From: Pestalotiopsis fici W106-1
Lineage: Eukaryota > Ascomycota > Sordariomycetes > Amphisphaeriales > Sporocadaceae
Length of the DNA: 64,000 nt
NCBI RefSeq assembly: GCF_000516985.1
Contig: NW_006917092.1
Span: 248,001-312,000 of the forward strand
Direction: 5' to 3'
Shown: piece after piece, positions 1 to 11,608 of the stretch
Position numbering within the stretch: position 1 is the stretch's first letter
Layout: each line of letters opens with the position of its first letter
Notes under the pieces: model-generated
The model's database searches: none
The model's input: the letters and a program-made list of their open reading frames with translations, nothing else
What the model was told of the DNA's origin: nothing
Translations under genes and position numbers: made by a program

Positions 1-348
1 GACACCAACTCGCTTGCTGCTTTATCCAACGTCCTCAGCTCGAATACTGTAGACTTGCAGTCATCAATGAAAGAGGCAGATGTCGTCATATCTAACAGTA
101 GACGACAAGCACTTCCCAATATCGATGATCTATTGGTTGCGCCTACAGTAGTCGGAAACCAGCTGTATGAAGTTGTAGCAGAAGAGCGCGCGTTAGGCGA
201 TGCCATATTCATGCTCGGCAGAGCCGTCGAAAGAGGCCGAATTACCCCGGCTGTGTTTGCAAAGACCACACGAAGCTTGGCAAGAGAATGGTATCTCAAG
301 AAGGCATTGGCCAAGAAGATTGGACGTGGCATGGGACTGACGGCCTAA
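1..348 (+). CDS. VPS23: ESCRT-I subunit Vps23/TSG101, C-terminal fragment
   Basis: The reading frame is open from the first base of the window to a TAA at 346-348, so the 5' part lies outside. The visible 115 residues end in the steadiness box typical of Vps23/TSG101: an acidic stretch (NIDDLLVAP), then the helical signature with ERALGDAIF, LGRAVERGRI, TTRSLAREW and KKALAKKIG. In the family this C-terminal domain forms the ESCRT-I core with Vps28 and Vps37 and acts at endosomes in sorting ubiquitinated cargo into multivesicular bodies. The N-terminal UEV domain that binds ubiquitin is not in view. Identification rests on the pattern of the steadiness box and the position at the very C-terminus. 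No intron is needed in the visible part. Confidence 0.85.
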   Translation, partial: DTNSLAALSNVLSSNTVDLQSSMKEADVVISNSRRQALPNIDDLLVAPTVVGNQLYEVVAEERALGDAIFMLGRAVERGRITPAVFAKTTRSLAREWYLKKALAKKIGRGMGLTA

Positions 349-856
349 TCTCTACCCCAACAATAAGGCTATTACTAATAGGAAAAGCACAATTCATGTC
401 AAGTGAACTTGTTAAAGAACTGAAGAAAATTATTTCCCGATTCTCCTTTTGCCATAGTTCTCTCGTAATGCGATATGAATAGCTCAAGTTGCCATTCCGT
501 CTCAAGATCTGACAAGACATGGCAGCAAGCGCTTTTCCATGTTTGCGGCTTCCATCGAGAGATGCCCGTTTCATTGCTTCCCAGTTTCATGTGCTTGCTG
601 CCTCGTGTGGTGGACTCATGCTGTTTCCAAGACGGGAAAGAACTCTCTGATTGCGAGACGAGCTATCCTAGGCGTATGTATCCATAATCAGTTCCTCGCC
701 TTGTTTCCATTTTGGCCTAAACCCTTCCACTTCAATCAATCTCACTATTGTTTTGGTTCAGGACTCGAGGTAATCAGCGTCAAACTTCTCTTTTTGGCCG
801 AGTCTTCTCTCGGAATTCTTGGACTCCTGCTATATTTCATATCTCACCTTGGCTCC
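349..856. other. Intergenic region and probable 5' UTR with an intron
   Basis: About 500 bases separate the Vps23 stop from the chosen ATG of the next gene. A donor-like GTATGT at 674 and a TTTGGTTCAG acceptor ending at 761 suggest an 88-nt intron in the 5' UTR of the downstream gene. The frame upstream of its ATG happens to stay open from 539, but splicing this intron would break that frame, so I read it as leader sequence. Confidence 0.4.
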
Positions 857-2554
857 ATGGCTTCCGCAGCTGCTTCGACGGGCTCATCCCTGAGCTCTCC
901 GGTGCGCTTTGAAAGTCCTCCCCCTGAGTTCTGTCCCCCACCACTGCGACTCCGTCGCAACAAGTCGGGAACCGGCTCCGACTCAATAAACTATGCAGAC
1001 TCCGTTACAACCAATGCTCAGACTGCCGGCTCAAGAGAGTACCATGCGAGAGCGGGTGACCCCCATGCAAAAGCTGGACCAACATCGACACGACCCCAGA
1101 AGCGCCTCTCAAGACTAGGATCATTGGTGTCCAAGTTTGAGATATTGGAAGCAGCGAACAAAACCGAACCAAGTTCCTCTATCTTTTTCGGAGAAAGAGA
1201 AAGCAAACCATCAGAGAAAGGCTCTGGAGAAGTTCGTCAAAGCAAGGACTTTGGCACACAAACAGAACTGTCCTATAATCATGGGGCATTTTGCGTGCTG
1301 GCGGAGGATGGTGGATCAGCACAAGGGAATGAAAGAGTTCCCGAGCTGCTAAAGCTATTCGATCGGTCTTCTTCGGGATCTATGATGTCTTTTGCACGTC
1401 AGTTTAACGCCATTTCGCATCAGACACAGTCAACGCCGCCGGCCTTGACCACCGAGATTGCTGTTGACGATTTTGATTGCACCTTTTTAGATGGCCAGGA
1501 CAAGCTCGAGCCATCATCCCCTACGCCGCCTGCTGTTGATCATGGATCCCCTATCAAAGACCGTATCAAGCATTTTGAACACCTTCACCGCCGTTCTCAA
1601 TCGCACGCAACAGCCTCCAATAATGCAAGTCACGTGAGCGTGGTGATGAATGGAGCAGGAGAGCCCGTGTCAACTGTACATAAAGTAGTGGGAAGCCATC
1701 ATCCCGTCCGCAACATCTGGCGCCGCATCTCGCAGTCACTGACACAATCACTTGATGGAAGTCACTGCCGCGAGCAATATCGTTCGTCATACCGTGAGTC
1801 AACGACGAGTATCGAGTACACTCGTTCTCCCTACCGCTCGGTATTTCCATTGCTGCCGGCACGCAAGAGTTTCCCTTTCATACCGAGGTTTGTGAGCGAT
1901 GACGCGGAAACCCACCTATTTGGTCTGGACGGCGCAAACCAGTCCACTCCACGCGTACTTGAGGACAATATCTTTCAAGAAACGAGCGACGGTACGACAA
2001 GCAACAAGTCTATGCATGGCCATGGTCTATCAAGATCCCAACGTCCCAGTAATGACAGTGTTGCGAGCCATCACACGTCATATTCGGTACAGGGTGGGCT
2101 CCTCAAGCGGGCAGCACAGCAGGATCGAGACAAGCGTAAGGAACAGAAGAAAAAGGACAAACAACGCGAACGAGAAGATCGCAAGAGGCGCATCGCCCAA
2201 CGCAGACAAAACAAGCTCGATGAAACTGATCGTGCGGTCTCGGGTGTCTCGCATCATGTACAGGAGGCAGATTCTCGAGATGCTCGATGGGGCCAACAGA
2301 CTGCGAGCGGATTCATGATTCGAGAAGCAGGGTTATCTTCTGGTGACTTGGTCGCTCCAAAGCCACGTAGACCAGGGCAGGTCAAGAACATTGTAAATTA
2401 CTACAAGGAGAAGAGCACCAGCCTTTTAAGGATCGCCAGTGGTGGGCACTTTGGCACTAGCAAAGAAGATCTTGATGGCGATCCTGGTGCAAGCATGGGA
2501 AAGGCCCGCCATCCATCAAAGGAGAAAGGCAAGGGCAAAGGACAGGCAGATTGA
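857..2554 (+). CDS. Uncharacterised low-complexity protein with a charged coiled coil
   Basis: A single-exon ORF of 565 residues starts at ATG 857 (MASAAAS). I recognise no catalytic domain. Most of the protein is rich in Ser, Thr, Pro and His and looks disordered. Between roughly residues 415 and 460 there is a highly charged helix (repeated KRKEQKKK and REREDRKRR-type runs) that would form a coiled coil or a nucleic-acid-contacting basic helix. A short more ordered part follows (VKNIVNYYKEKSTSLLRIASGGHFG), and the tail is Lys/Gly rich. The start was chosen because the residues before it look like translated leader and an intron probably interrupts them. Fungal-specific hypothetical protein; function unknown. 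Confidence 0.65.
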   Translation: MASAAASTGSSLSSPVRFESPPPEFCPPPLRLRRNKSGTGSDSINYADSVTTNAQTAGSREYHARAGDPHAKAGPTSTRPQKRLSRLGSLVSKFEILEAANKTEPSSSIFFGERESKPSEKGSGEVRQSKDFGTQTELSYNHGAFCVLAEDGGSAQGNERVPELLKLFDRSSSGSMMSFARQFNAISHQTQSTPPALTTEIAVDDFDCTFLDGQDKLEPSSPTPPAVDHGSPIKDRIKHFEHLHRRSQSHATASNNASHVSVVMNGAGEPVSTVHKVVGSHHPVRNIWRRISQSLTQSLDGSHCREQYRSSYRESTTSIEYTRSPYRSVFPLLPARKSFPFIPRFVSDDAETHLFGLDGANQSTPRVLEDNIFQETSDGTTSNKSMHGHGLSRSQRPSNDSVASHHTSYSVQGGLLKRAAQQDRDKRKEQKKKDKQREREDRKRRIAQRRQNKLDETDRAVSGVSHHVQEADSRDARWGQQTASGFMIREAGLSSGDLVAPKPRRPGQVKNIVNYYKEKSTSLLRIASGGHFGTSKEDLDGDPGASMGKARHPSKEKGKGKGQAD

Positions 2555-3041
2555 TCCGGGTACACAGTGCCTTGCTAACTCATCTCCGGCGAGAGGATTG
2601 CCATACAGCGCCCAAGCATGGCTTATTACCCGATAAGACGGCTATGCCTACGACAAGCTGCGGCACTTTAAACGATGGGATGGCTATCATCAAATATCAC
2701 AGATAGTTCTATCAAATCCCTGTGTCCTTGCGGTCCGCTGCACGCGCACGATAGATCATACACACTATTTGTCTTTTGGAAGGTAGCAATAGATCAACTT
2801 TGATAACTGATATTTGGAAGGCTTTTAATGCGCTGTGACTTTGTTCTATTCTGAAACATTAATATGATATCTTGGAGTATTTGCATCAGTTCTATAAGAC
2901 AATGTACAAGATGGGAATCATATCAAGAGGGGAAAGAGCAGGCAAATTGTGTGCTGGATTCGTAACTCGTGAGAGATGGGATTCATATGTCCTCAAGTGT
3001 GCCGGATGTATTAGTAGGGCCTTTGACCGTAGACGACGTAA
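2555..3041. other. Convergent 3' intergenic region
   Basis: This 487-base, moderately AT-rich stretch lies between two genes that converge, so it should hold both 3' UTRs and polyadenylation sites. I see no further gene, repeat or RNA in it. Confidence 0.5.
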
Positions 3042-4714
3042 CTAGTTTGTGGTCAGCAGATCAAACGTATTGCAGTACTTTTCGCAGAGCGAAACATACA
3101 TGGTAATGTAGGCGTGAATATTCTTGTCACTCATATCTCGCCGCACGTCGGCAAGAAGGACTTCGACCTCTTCACTCGACCAACCGAGCCCCTTTGTGAG
3201 AACGGTCATGGTCAGACCATAGACGCCGTTGAGATTGTTGACCATTTGCAGGGCGCCGAGCTCCTTATTCTTGCGACCTTTGGCCCATGTATTGGCGGGC
3301 ACTGTGTACTTTCGTTCTGTCACCTGGTCGAAACCAGTTTCTAGCATCCACCTCTTGTACTTTTTGCAGGAAAGGACATTGCGGCCCATGTTTTTGACGC
3401 CTGCCATCGTATCAGCATCAAGAAATGTCGGCCATCTAGGGCTTTCATCTAATATGTCGGCATGCGCTTACCCTCGATAATGAGCTCATTCCACCTCTGC
3501 AATGGAGTCCCCTCCAGTGTGCCATCTGGGCTTTGGAAAAAGATCAATGTCTCCATGAACTCGACCCATCCACCTGGCACGAGATTGTCGTATATATTCC
3601 GGAACAACTTTGGAAAGTCGGTGAGAAAAGCGCACATGTAACGACCGTGGATGTAGTCAAACTTTTGGCTGTAGATCCATTCGTCCTCGGCATCGTCAAT
3701 CTCGAATCGACAATTGGCGGGCACGTATTCGGGTTGGATGGGCGAGAGATCGGTACCAAGGACGTCGGATCCAGGGTTCTGGTCGGCAAACTCTATCGCC
3801 CAGATGCCAGTTCCCGTGCCGAGGTCAAGAACCCGGCTGGGGCTCTCGAGCGGCGCCAGGTATAATTTCCATTCGAGCACTTGCAAGGCTATCCTGTGTT
3901 GAAGATCAAGCCTATTTATCTCTTGCTGGAAGGATGGACATGGGTTAGTATGTGTGGAGTAACGTTTTATTCATAAAGGCGCGGCGCTCACTTCATCATT
4001 CGGAAGAAAGTATTCTTACAATCCTGGTTAGTCCAATGCTTATATTCCATGTTTCGGGTTGCTCAAACTTACTGCCTTCCTTGTACCGGTGGAAAGTCCT
4101 TCCAAATTCTTCCACGAACTCGTAGATACTCGACGTTGCAGACATGCTCGATCCCCTGGGAGTATATTTGTGAGGGCCGAAACTAGCAGTAAGGAAATGC
4201 AGAACACAAAGCAGCACACTTACCCTAACGCACTCCCCAATGCCGAGTCTGTGTCGTCGTCATCATAGTCAACCTGTCGGCATGTTAATCGTCCCAGCTA
4301 TTATGCATCTCGGGTCTAGAGATATGGACGTACGCTCAGCCCTATGGAGAATGAACTCGAATCGCCATGAGTGTCAGAGGTTTCGTACGAGCTGTGGCCA
4401 TCTTCGTGATACATTCCAGCGGATGCTGGCTCAAATGGGGTCGAGCTTGAGCCCCTGGCTGGTGACTGCGCGATCTCGCCATCCGCTCTCGACAATGGAT
4501 CCATGTCCGTCTCCCCGCTGGTTGTCACGGCCCCTCCTGCTGTGCTGCCGCTGACTGCCGTGCCACCTGGATATCTCTCGTCTGCCTGTTGTGCGCTGCC
4601 GCTGTCGGTGTTTTCCACAAATGTTGTCGCGGAAAAAACTCCATCTCCTGCCACTGGCGCTGCTGCTGCTTCTCCTTTCGGAGCCGCGGCCGGGTCGCTA
4701 CTAGGCGTGGCCAT
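3042..4714 (-). CDS. LaeA-like SAM-dependent methyltransferase
   Basis: Six exons on the minus strand, in coding order 4714-4334, 4273-4224, 4155-4073, 4014-3992, 3925-3472 and 3400-3042, give 449 residues in an unbroken frame. Residues 1 to about 145 are a disordered, acidic Ser/Ala-rich leader. The family signature then follows: YEFVEEFGRTFHRYKEGKY, FLPNDE, RLDLQHRIALQVLEW, and the SAM-binding motif I LDLGTGTG at about 212-219, with GTDLSPIQP and the FDYIHGR strand. These are typical of the fungal Methyltransf_23 group that includes LaeA and many secondary-metabolism or TAM-like enzymes. The methyl acceptor cannot be told from sequence, and orthology to LaeA itself is not claimed. The fourth exon is only 23 nt, so automated gene finders may miss it. 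The TTG codon six bases upstream of the ATG is not used. Confidence 0.85.
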
Positions 4715-7707
4715 GGCCAATTTGGCGTAGAGTCTAGGCCTCTTTGTCCGTCTCTTTGGTAGTGCGTATAGAACCAGTGGCCGCTAAAGTTTGCAAGCTC
4801 GGCTGTTTATGGAAGATTGGCCCCCAGTGAAAATGAAGATCAGAGACACCAAAGTGCAAATAGTAAAATCGGCCAATCTCAGCGAGGTAAGAGAGACATT
4901 CTCACAAGAAATTACTCGAGCGATGGCCTCAAGTTTTCCCTTAGGGCTATCGGAGGGAGAGAAGAGGAGGCGGACGGAAAACTTGACTGGCTTTTTTTTG
5001 GTAGATGCGGTATTCAGCGAACCGCACCGCACCTCTCACTCAGCTGGACACAGGCACGCACACAAAAGTAAGTTGATCTATTTGTGATTTGGGGAGGGGT
5101 GTGTGAGATAATCTATCGTCCCAGATCCTCGGATCCGTTGAATCGACAAGGGGCGGAAGCCACCAAGCGATCTTCCTAAGAAACCACTTGGTCCAATCAC
5201 TCTGCCCTGTCCATCAGGTTCATCAGCTTTGGTTATGCCCATCTGGGCAGTGAACACCGGGCTTTTCTTTTAAACAAACCCCCCGCCTCCCGTTAAAGGT
5301 CGGCAGCTGAGGAATTCGAGTCCTTGGGGTCCGAAAAGTTCAACTGCGCATTTCAGCTGATGAACTCCCGAAGGAATTGTGCGCTTGCAAGCAAAAAACA
5401 AAACGAAAAAAGATTGGCGTCCTTGACTACTCCAAAAGTGGCGCTCATGCGATCGTCTCTTCGCCGACTTTGGGGGGGAATCCCTCTTTAGTTCGTACTA
5501 CCTTGTCGACTGAACGACGATTCCATGCGAGTGAGGGGCTAGCTTGCTGGGCATCGGCGGAATTCCCACTACCGTAGGCGATTCGTCACTTTTTTCGTGT
5601 GCAGTTTTTGAATGGTCTTTGCTTTTCCTGGTTTCATAGTATTGGAAAACGCTATAGTGAATTCCATTTTGTAGTGCCGACGGATGCAAAGACGTTACAT
5701 GGTAGGATGCAATCTCGAGTGGGGTTGCACGCAATAAAGTTGGTGTGCAACCTGGCAATAGATGCAGATCGCATACTCTGTATGTAGATCTTGTGACACC
5801 TGAATTTGGGTTCTTGGTTTGGGGTCTTCGGGGGGATGCTCAGCTTGAGAAGTCGGTGCTTGGCCTGCCAAATGTCCGGGCTCCACTAATAACCTCGAGG
5901 GCTAGATCTTGTTGCCAGCTCCAATGCTGACTGTCCATCCTTTTTTCCCCCTTTGGCCGTCTGAAGGTGGTTTTGCTTTTGAATGAAGATCAAAGCATAC
6001 TGCTTGCATTCATGCCTACCTATACGTAAGCTATGTAGGCTAGATGAATTCCTAGTACTTCCGATCTTACCCAACAAGTATGATAGCAATCCAATCTGAT
6101 GTATCTGCAATGCTCAGAACTGGCACCATTACACCTTGAAGGCGAAGCTGCAGACTTCCCGATTTCACAGCATGCGAATAATAATCAATAAACGTCCAGG
6201 CAAGCCAGGCTGACGATGGGTAATGCCTGCTCCAGATGAAGTGGTACTCCTTCTACCCCCACAGGCTACACAAATAGTTGTTAGGAGCTCATGCGACAGA
6301 TCCATGGAGTTCAAATAGCAATTAATGCTGTACCGGGTCAACGCTTAATAAATGAAACGGCGCTGTATGTAATCGTCTGATTTCTAGACGAAGCGCGGGG
6401 CAAAACATGACTGCACGAGAGACAATGGCTCGTTGAAAGAAAGACTCGCGCAAACATTGTACACATTCAATTCCGAGAATATCAGAGGAATAAAGAAAGA
6501 AAGAGAAGGGGAAAATAACAAGAAAACTGCATCCAAAAGTCGTTTCTGTATGAATGTTTCTCGCTTCGCGTGATTTCGATTAAAATGCCAGTTTAATAGA
6601 TATAGTGCTTGTGAAGTATTTTGGAGGATGATTGCAACCAGTAGTAGTCGCTGAAGCGGATAGATCAACAACAAAGGATCACAATGAGCGGGATGAATAT
6701 CACATATGCAAGCCAAAAAAAAAAAAAAAAAAAGCTGGCAGACTTCACGATACGTACGTCAATATGTTTGTATGGACATAACATCCGTATGCTGTGGCAT
6801 TTGTAGCATGTGTGATATCTGTCTAGCGAGTTTCACAAGGGTCGCCTGTAGGTCGCCGTAGCTGATTATGTATCTACATATGTAGCAGGCCCACCTGTTT
6901 GCAAGTCGCGTCGCCCTACGCGACTCCTCCCAGGTTGATTTCCAGACCACGTGACGTGAGTGCCTCTGCTCGCACAGCGCCAGTGACAGATGCGGCTTAG
7001 CGCCAGGTTCGCTCCCCTTTGAGGCCCGAGCTTTCTTTGCCATTCGAACCCAGAGAGAGAGCCGCATCTTCGAAATTGTCAGCCAGGCTGCTGTCCATCA
7101 CCAGCATCAACATTCCTGGGCCCTTGGACGTGTGGAGGCCGACACAACAACGCGCGCATCTGTCGGAAGAATCACCGTGCATCATCAAGGTATCTACTGA
7201 TGCTCTGGATAGCTTGCTGATTTTTTTGGGGCGCTCCGGCACTGACGTGTTTTGCGAAGGCAGATCGTGTCTCCTAGAAGAACGACGACAGACAGCCTCC
7301 AGTCCGCGACAACATTTGACAATTCGCCGCCGCCGCCGCCTGCGCCTGTCGCATCGACGCGCCTTCCAGCCGGGCGAGCACTCGCTCCATCTATTGCGAC
7401 AAAAAGCAAGCTCAACTACTTCATCAAAACTATTCTCTGTTTGCTTCTTTTCTTGATACATTTGTACAATTACCGCCCGGAGAAGAGATTCCCTGGCCAT
7501 CACCTCCTGCCTCGTTAGAAGAATCATCGCCAGATTACTTCTTATCCATCTTGTCTTCAGCACTACGACAGGAACCAATCACTTTGCGCGCCTTCCTGAA
7601 AGACAAACACTAGCATCAGGCTGGACAACTCCCACTTTGGTCGTCTTTCCCTGTACTCAAACCCAACACACCACCATCAACCGTGAACACTCTCACCGGT
7701 AGACAAG
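4715..7707. other. Divergent intergenic region, methyltransferase/RPB2
   Basis: Nearly 3 kb separates the divergently transcribed methyltransferase and RPB2. Both ends probably hold promoters and long leaders: CT-rich patches and CCAAT sequences near 5190, and a C/A-rich leader at about 7500-7707 before RPB2. The many short ORFs here lack codon bias, conserved motifs or sensible splice structure, so I call none of them. A 20-base poly(A) tract is listed separately. Confidence 0.5.
6715..6734 (+). repeat. Poly(A) homopolymer tract
   Basis: Twenty consecutive A residues lie in the RPB2/methyltransferase intergenic region. It is a mononucleotide microsatellite with no neighbouring target-site duplication or element body visible, so a retroposed origin is not supported. 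Confidence 0.9.
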
Positions 7708-10700
7708 ATGGATGAGTACGAGAATTACGAGTACGATGCCGAGTTCGATGGCGAAGCTGAGGAGGGCATCACGCCCGAGGATTGCTGGACAGTCATTTCC
7801 TCCTACTTTGACACAAAGGGTCTGGTGTCACAACAGATCGACTCATTTAATGACTTTCAAGAGACTACCGTCCAGGAGTTGATTGATGAATACTCTCACA
7901 TCAGTCTCGACCAGAACAACCCTCCAGACTCGACACCCGACCGTCCCATAAGAGTTCGTCGATATGAACTCAAGCTCGGCCATATTGCAGTCTCCAGGCC
8001 TGTTATTACAGAAGGTGAGGGTATCATGGCACCGCTCCTGCCTTACGAATGTCGCGATCGAAACTTGACGTACTCGGCTCCGCTCTACGTTAAAATCACC
8101 CAGAAGCGCTCTGTCTGCGTGGAGTATCCTATTCCCGACGACCAGCTTGACGATGAACAGTACGAAGAATTCAAGCGGACTGGTGAACGACCTGGCCACC
8201 TTGAGTGGGAGGAAGAAGATGTCCCGATTCCAGCAACCACCAAGGATAGTTCTAAGGACAAGGATCCCGACATGGTTTTTATTGGAAAGCTGCCGGTGAT
8301 GGTCAAATCCAAGGCCTGCCATTTGGCACACGAGACTGAAGATGACCTTTTCCTCTTGAACGAGTGTCCATATGATCAGGGTGGATACTTCATCATCAAC
8401 GGCAGTGAGAAGGTTCTCATTGCGCAGGAGCGTTCTGCTGCCAACATCGTCCAAGTCTTCAAGAAGGCTCAGCCCAGTCCATACTCATACACGGCTGAAA
8501 TCAGAAGTGCGCTGGAGAAGGGCTCGCGCTTGATTTCATCTCTGATGCTCAAGCTGTACGCCAAGGGTGGTTCTAGTGGAACACATGGTCAGACAATTGC
8601 CACAACTCTGCCATATGTGCAGTCTGACCTGCCTATTGGTATTGTTTTCCGTGCCCTTGGTGTCGTCTCGGACGAGGACATTCTGAACCAGATCTGCTAC
8701 GACAGAAACGACAGTCAAATGCTGGAAATGCTGCGGCCGTGTATTGAAGAGGCTTTCTGTATTCAAGACCGTGAGGTCGCACTTGATTTTATTGGCAAGC
8801 GTGGAAATCAAGTTTCCGGCTTTACAAGAGACCGACGTGTTCGCGCCGCCAGGGACATTCTACAGAAGGAGACTCTTCCGCACATCTCCCAGAGCGAGGG
8901 TTGCGAAACGAGAAAGGCCTTCTTCCTGGGCTACATGGTACACAAGCTCCTGCAATGTGCCCTCGGTCGCAGAGACACTGATGACCGTGATCACTTTGGA
9001 AAGAAGCGTCTGGACTTGGCCGGTCCTCTTCTCGCCAAACTTTTCCGAAATATTGTCCGGAAGCTTACCAACGAGATCACCATGACGCTCAAGCGTTGTG
9101 TTGAGCAGAACAAGGACTTCCAGGTTCAATTCGGTATCAAATCTGGTATTGTCACCAATGGTTTGAAATACTCTCTCGCCACTGGAAACTGGGGTGACCA
9201 GAAGAAGGCCATGAGTTCGACAGCTGGTGTGTCGCAGGTGCTGAACAGATACACCTTTGCATCTACATTGTCTCATTTGCGTCGAACAAATACGCCTATT
9301 GGGCGTGACGGAAAGCTTGCCAAGCCTCGTCAGCTGCACAACACCCATTGGGGTTTGGTTTGCCCTGCAGAAACACCAGAAGGTCAGGCCTGCGGTCTCG
9401 TCAAGAATCTGTCTCTCATGTGCTCTGTGAGTGTAGGTACTAGCACTGAGCCCATCATCGATTACATGATTACTAGAAACATGGAAGTTCTCGAAGAGTA
9501 CGATGCTGTGCGCTACCCCAACGCCACAAAGATCTTCCTCAATGGCTCGTGGATTGGTGTCCACCAGGACCCCAAGGCTCTGGTCAGAGATGTCCAACAG
9601 CTCCGTCGCAGCAATCAGATTCCTGCCGAGGTCTCCCTGGTTCGTGACATTCGTGACCGAGAGTTCAAGATTTTCTCCGACGCCGGTCGTGTCATGCGCC
9701 CGCTGTTCGTTGTAGAACAAGAAGACGATCCCGACCGTGGTGTCGAGAGTGGCAGATTGGTCCTGAACAAGGACATGATCCGACGACTGGAACAAGATGC
9801 TACGCTCCCACCCGATAGTGAAGATTTCTTTGGTTGGCAAGGTCTCGTCAACGAGGGAGTTATTGAATACCTCGATGCAGAGGAAGAGGAGACAGCCATG
9901 ATTTGCATGACACCTGAAGATTTGGAAACTTATCGACTCGCCAAGCAAGGTATCGACGTCAGTCAGGACAACAGCGAGGATCTCAATGCCAGATTAAAGA
10001 CCAAGCTCAACCCTACCACGCACATGTACACACATTGTGAGATTCATCCCAGCATGCTTCTGGGTATCTGCGCCAGCATTATTCCCTTCCCGGATCACAA
10101 CCAGGTATGATTGAAAGTAGGCAAGGTTTTTCAGTTCAAAACTAATCAGATATGCAGTCTCCACGTAACACTTACCAATCCGCCATGGGTAAACAAGCCA
10201 TGGGCTTCTTCCTGACGAACTATTCTCGTCGTATGGATACAATGGCCAACATTCTTTACTATCCTCAAAAGCCTCTTGGTACTACTCGCTCCATGGAATT
10301 CCTCAAGTTCCGAGAGCTTCCAGCTGGTCAGAACGCCATCGTGGCAATTGCCTGCTACTCTGGATACAACCAGGAAGATTCCGTCATCATGAACCAGAGC
10401 AGCATCGACCGCGGCTTGTTCCGAAGTCTGTTCTTCCGTTCTTACAGCGATTGCGAGAAACGTGTTGGAATCAACACCATCGAACAATTCGAGAAACCCT
10501 TCCGGTCTGACACACTGCGCCTGAAGCACGGTACCTACGACAAGTTGGACGATGATGGTATTGTTGCCCCAGGCGTGCGCGTCAACGGCGAGGACATCAT
10601 CATTGGCAAGACTTCGCCCATCAACCCCGATAATGAAGAGTTTGGTCAGCGAACAAAAGCCCATCAGAAGCGCGATGCCTCAACGCCTCTGCGAAGCACC

Positions 10701-11608
10701 GAGAGCGGTATCATTGATCAGGTCATCATGACAACCAACGCAGATGGTCTCCGCTACGTCAAGGTTAGGGTGCGAACCACCAAGATCCCTCAGATTGGTG
10801 ACAAGTTCGCGTCTCGACACGGTCAAAAGGGTACTATTGGTGTCACTTTCCGTCAAGAGGATATGCCGTTCAGCCGTGAGGGTATCGTACCTGATATCAT
10901 TATCAACCCCCACGCCATTCCTTCACGAATGACCATTGCCCATTTGGTCGAGTGTCTCCTCAGTAAAGTCTCTACGCTAAAGGGTATGGAGGGTGATGCT
11001 ACCCCTTTTACCGACGTCACGGTTGATTCCGTGTCAGCTCTGCTACGTGAGCATGGCTACCAGTCTCGAGGATTCGAGATCATGTACCATGGCCATACTG
11101 GTAAAAAGCTCCGGTCACAGGTCTTCTTTGGTCCTACCTACTACCAGCGTCTCCGCCACATGGTGGACGACAAGATTCACGCTCGTGCTCGTGGTCCGGT
11201 CCAGATCATGACTCGTCAACCCGTCGAGGGTCGTGCCAGGGACGGTGGTCTCCGATTCGGAGAAATGGAACGTGACTGTATGATAGCCCACGGTGCCGCC
11301 GCGTTCCTGAAAGAGCGACTCTTTGAGGTTTCGGATGCGTTCAGAGTTCACGTCTGCGAGATTTGCGGTCTCATGACGCCAATTGCGTAAGTTATCCCAT
11401 ATGCATCCTTCTCGCTTTCAGGAAACTAACCCAAGTATACGACAGGCACTTGACCAACCAGACGTTTGAATGCAGACCCTGCAAGAATAAGACCAAAATT
11501 GCGCAGATTCACATTCCCTATGCGGCCAAACTCCTATTCCAAGAGTTGCAAGCCATGAACATTGCCAGTCGCATGTTCACCGACCGTTCAGGTGCTTCTG
11601 TGCGATAA
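7708..11608 (+). CDS. RPB2: RNA polymerase II second-largest subunit Rpb2
   Basis: Three exons, 7708-10104, 10158-11386 and 11446-11608, encode 1262 residues, close to the usual Rpb2 length. The 53-nt and 59-nt introns have GTATGA and GTAAGT donors. The acidic N-terminus is followed by the protrusion, lobe and fork regions ([54 protein letters not shown]). Next come the hybrid-binding and wall regions, including [12 protein letters not shown] at about 868-879 near the active site and [11 protein letters not shown]. The C-terminal clamp zinc site has two CxxC pairs, CEIC before the last intron and CRPC after it. Rpb2 pairs with Rpb1 to form the catalytic cleft that makes mRNA in the nucleus. 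This locus is a widely used fungal phylogenetic marker, so a nucleotide search here should name the genus. Confidence 0.98.

Noticed and set aside
4791..5087. 98-codon ORF in the methyltransferase promoter
   Set aside because: No conserved pattern, codon bias or splice signals; lies in the probable leader and promoter of the divergent gene.
8860..9948. 362-codon minus-strand ORF inside RPB2
   Set aside because: Antisense shadow of a highly conserved coding sequence. The sense frame is RPB2 throughout and the antisense product shows no domain.
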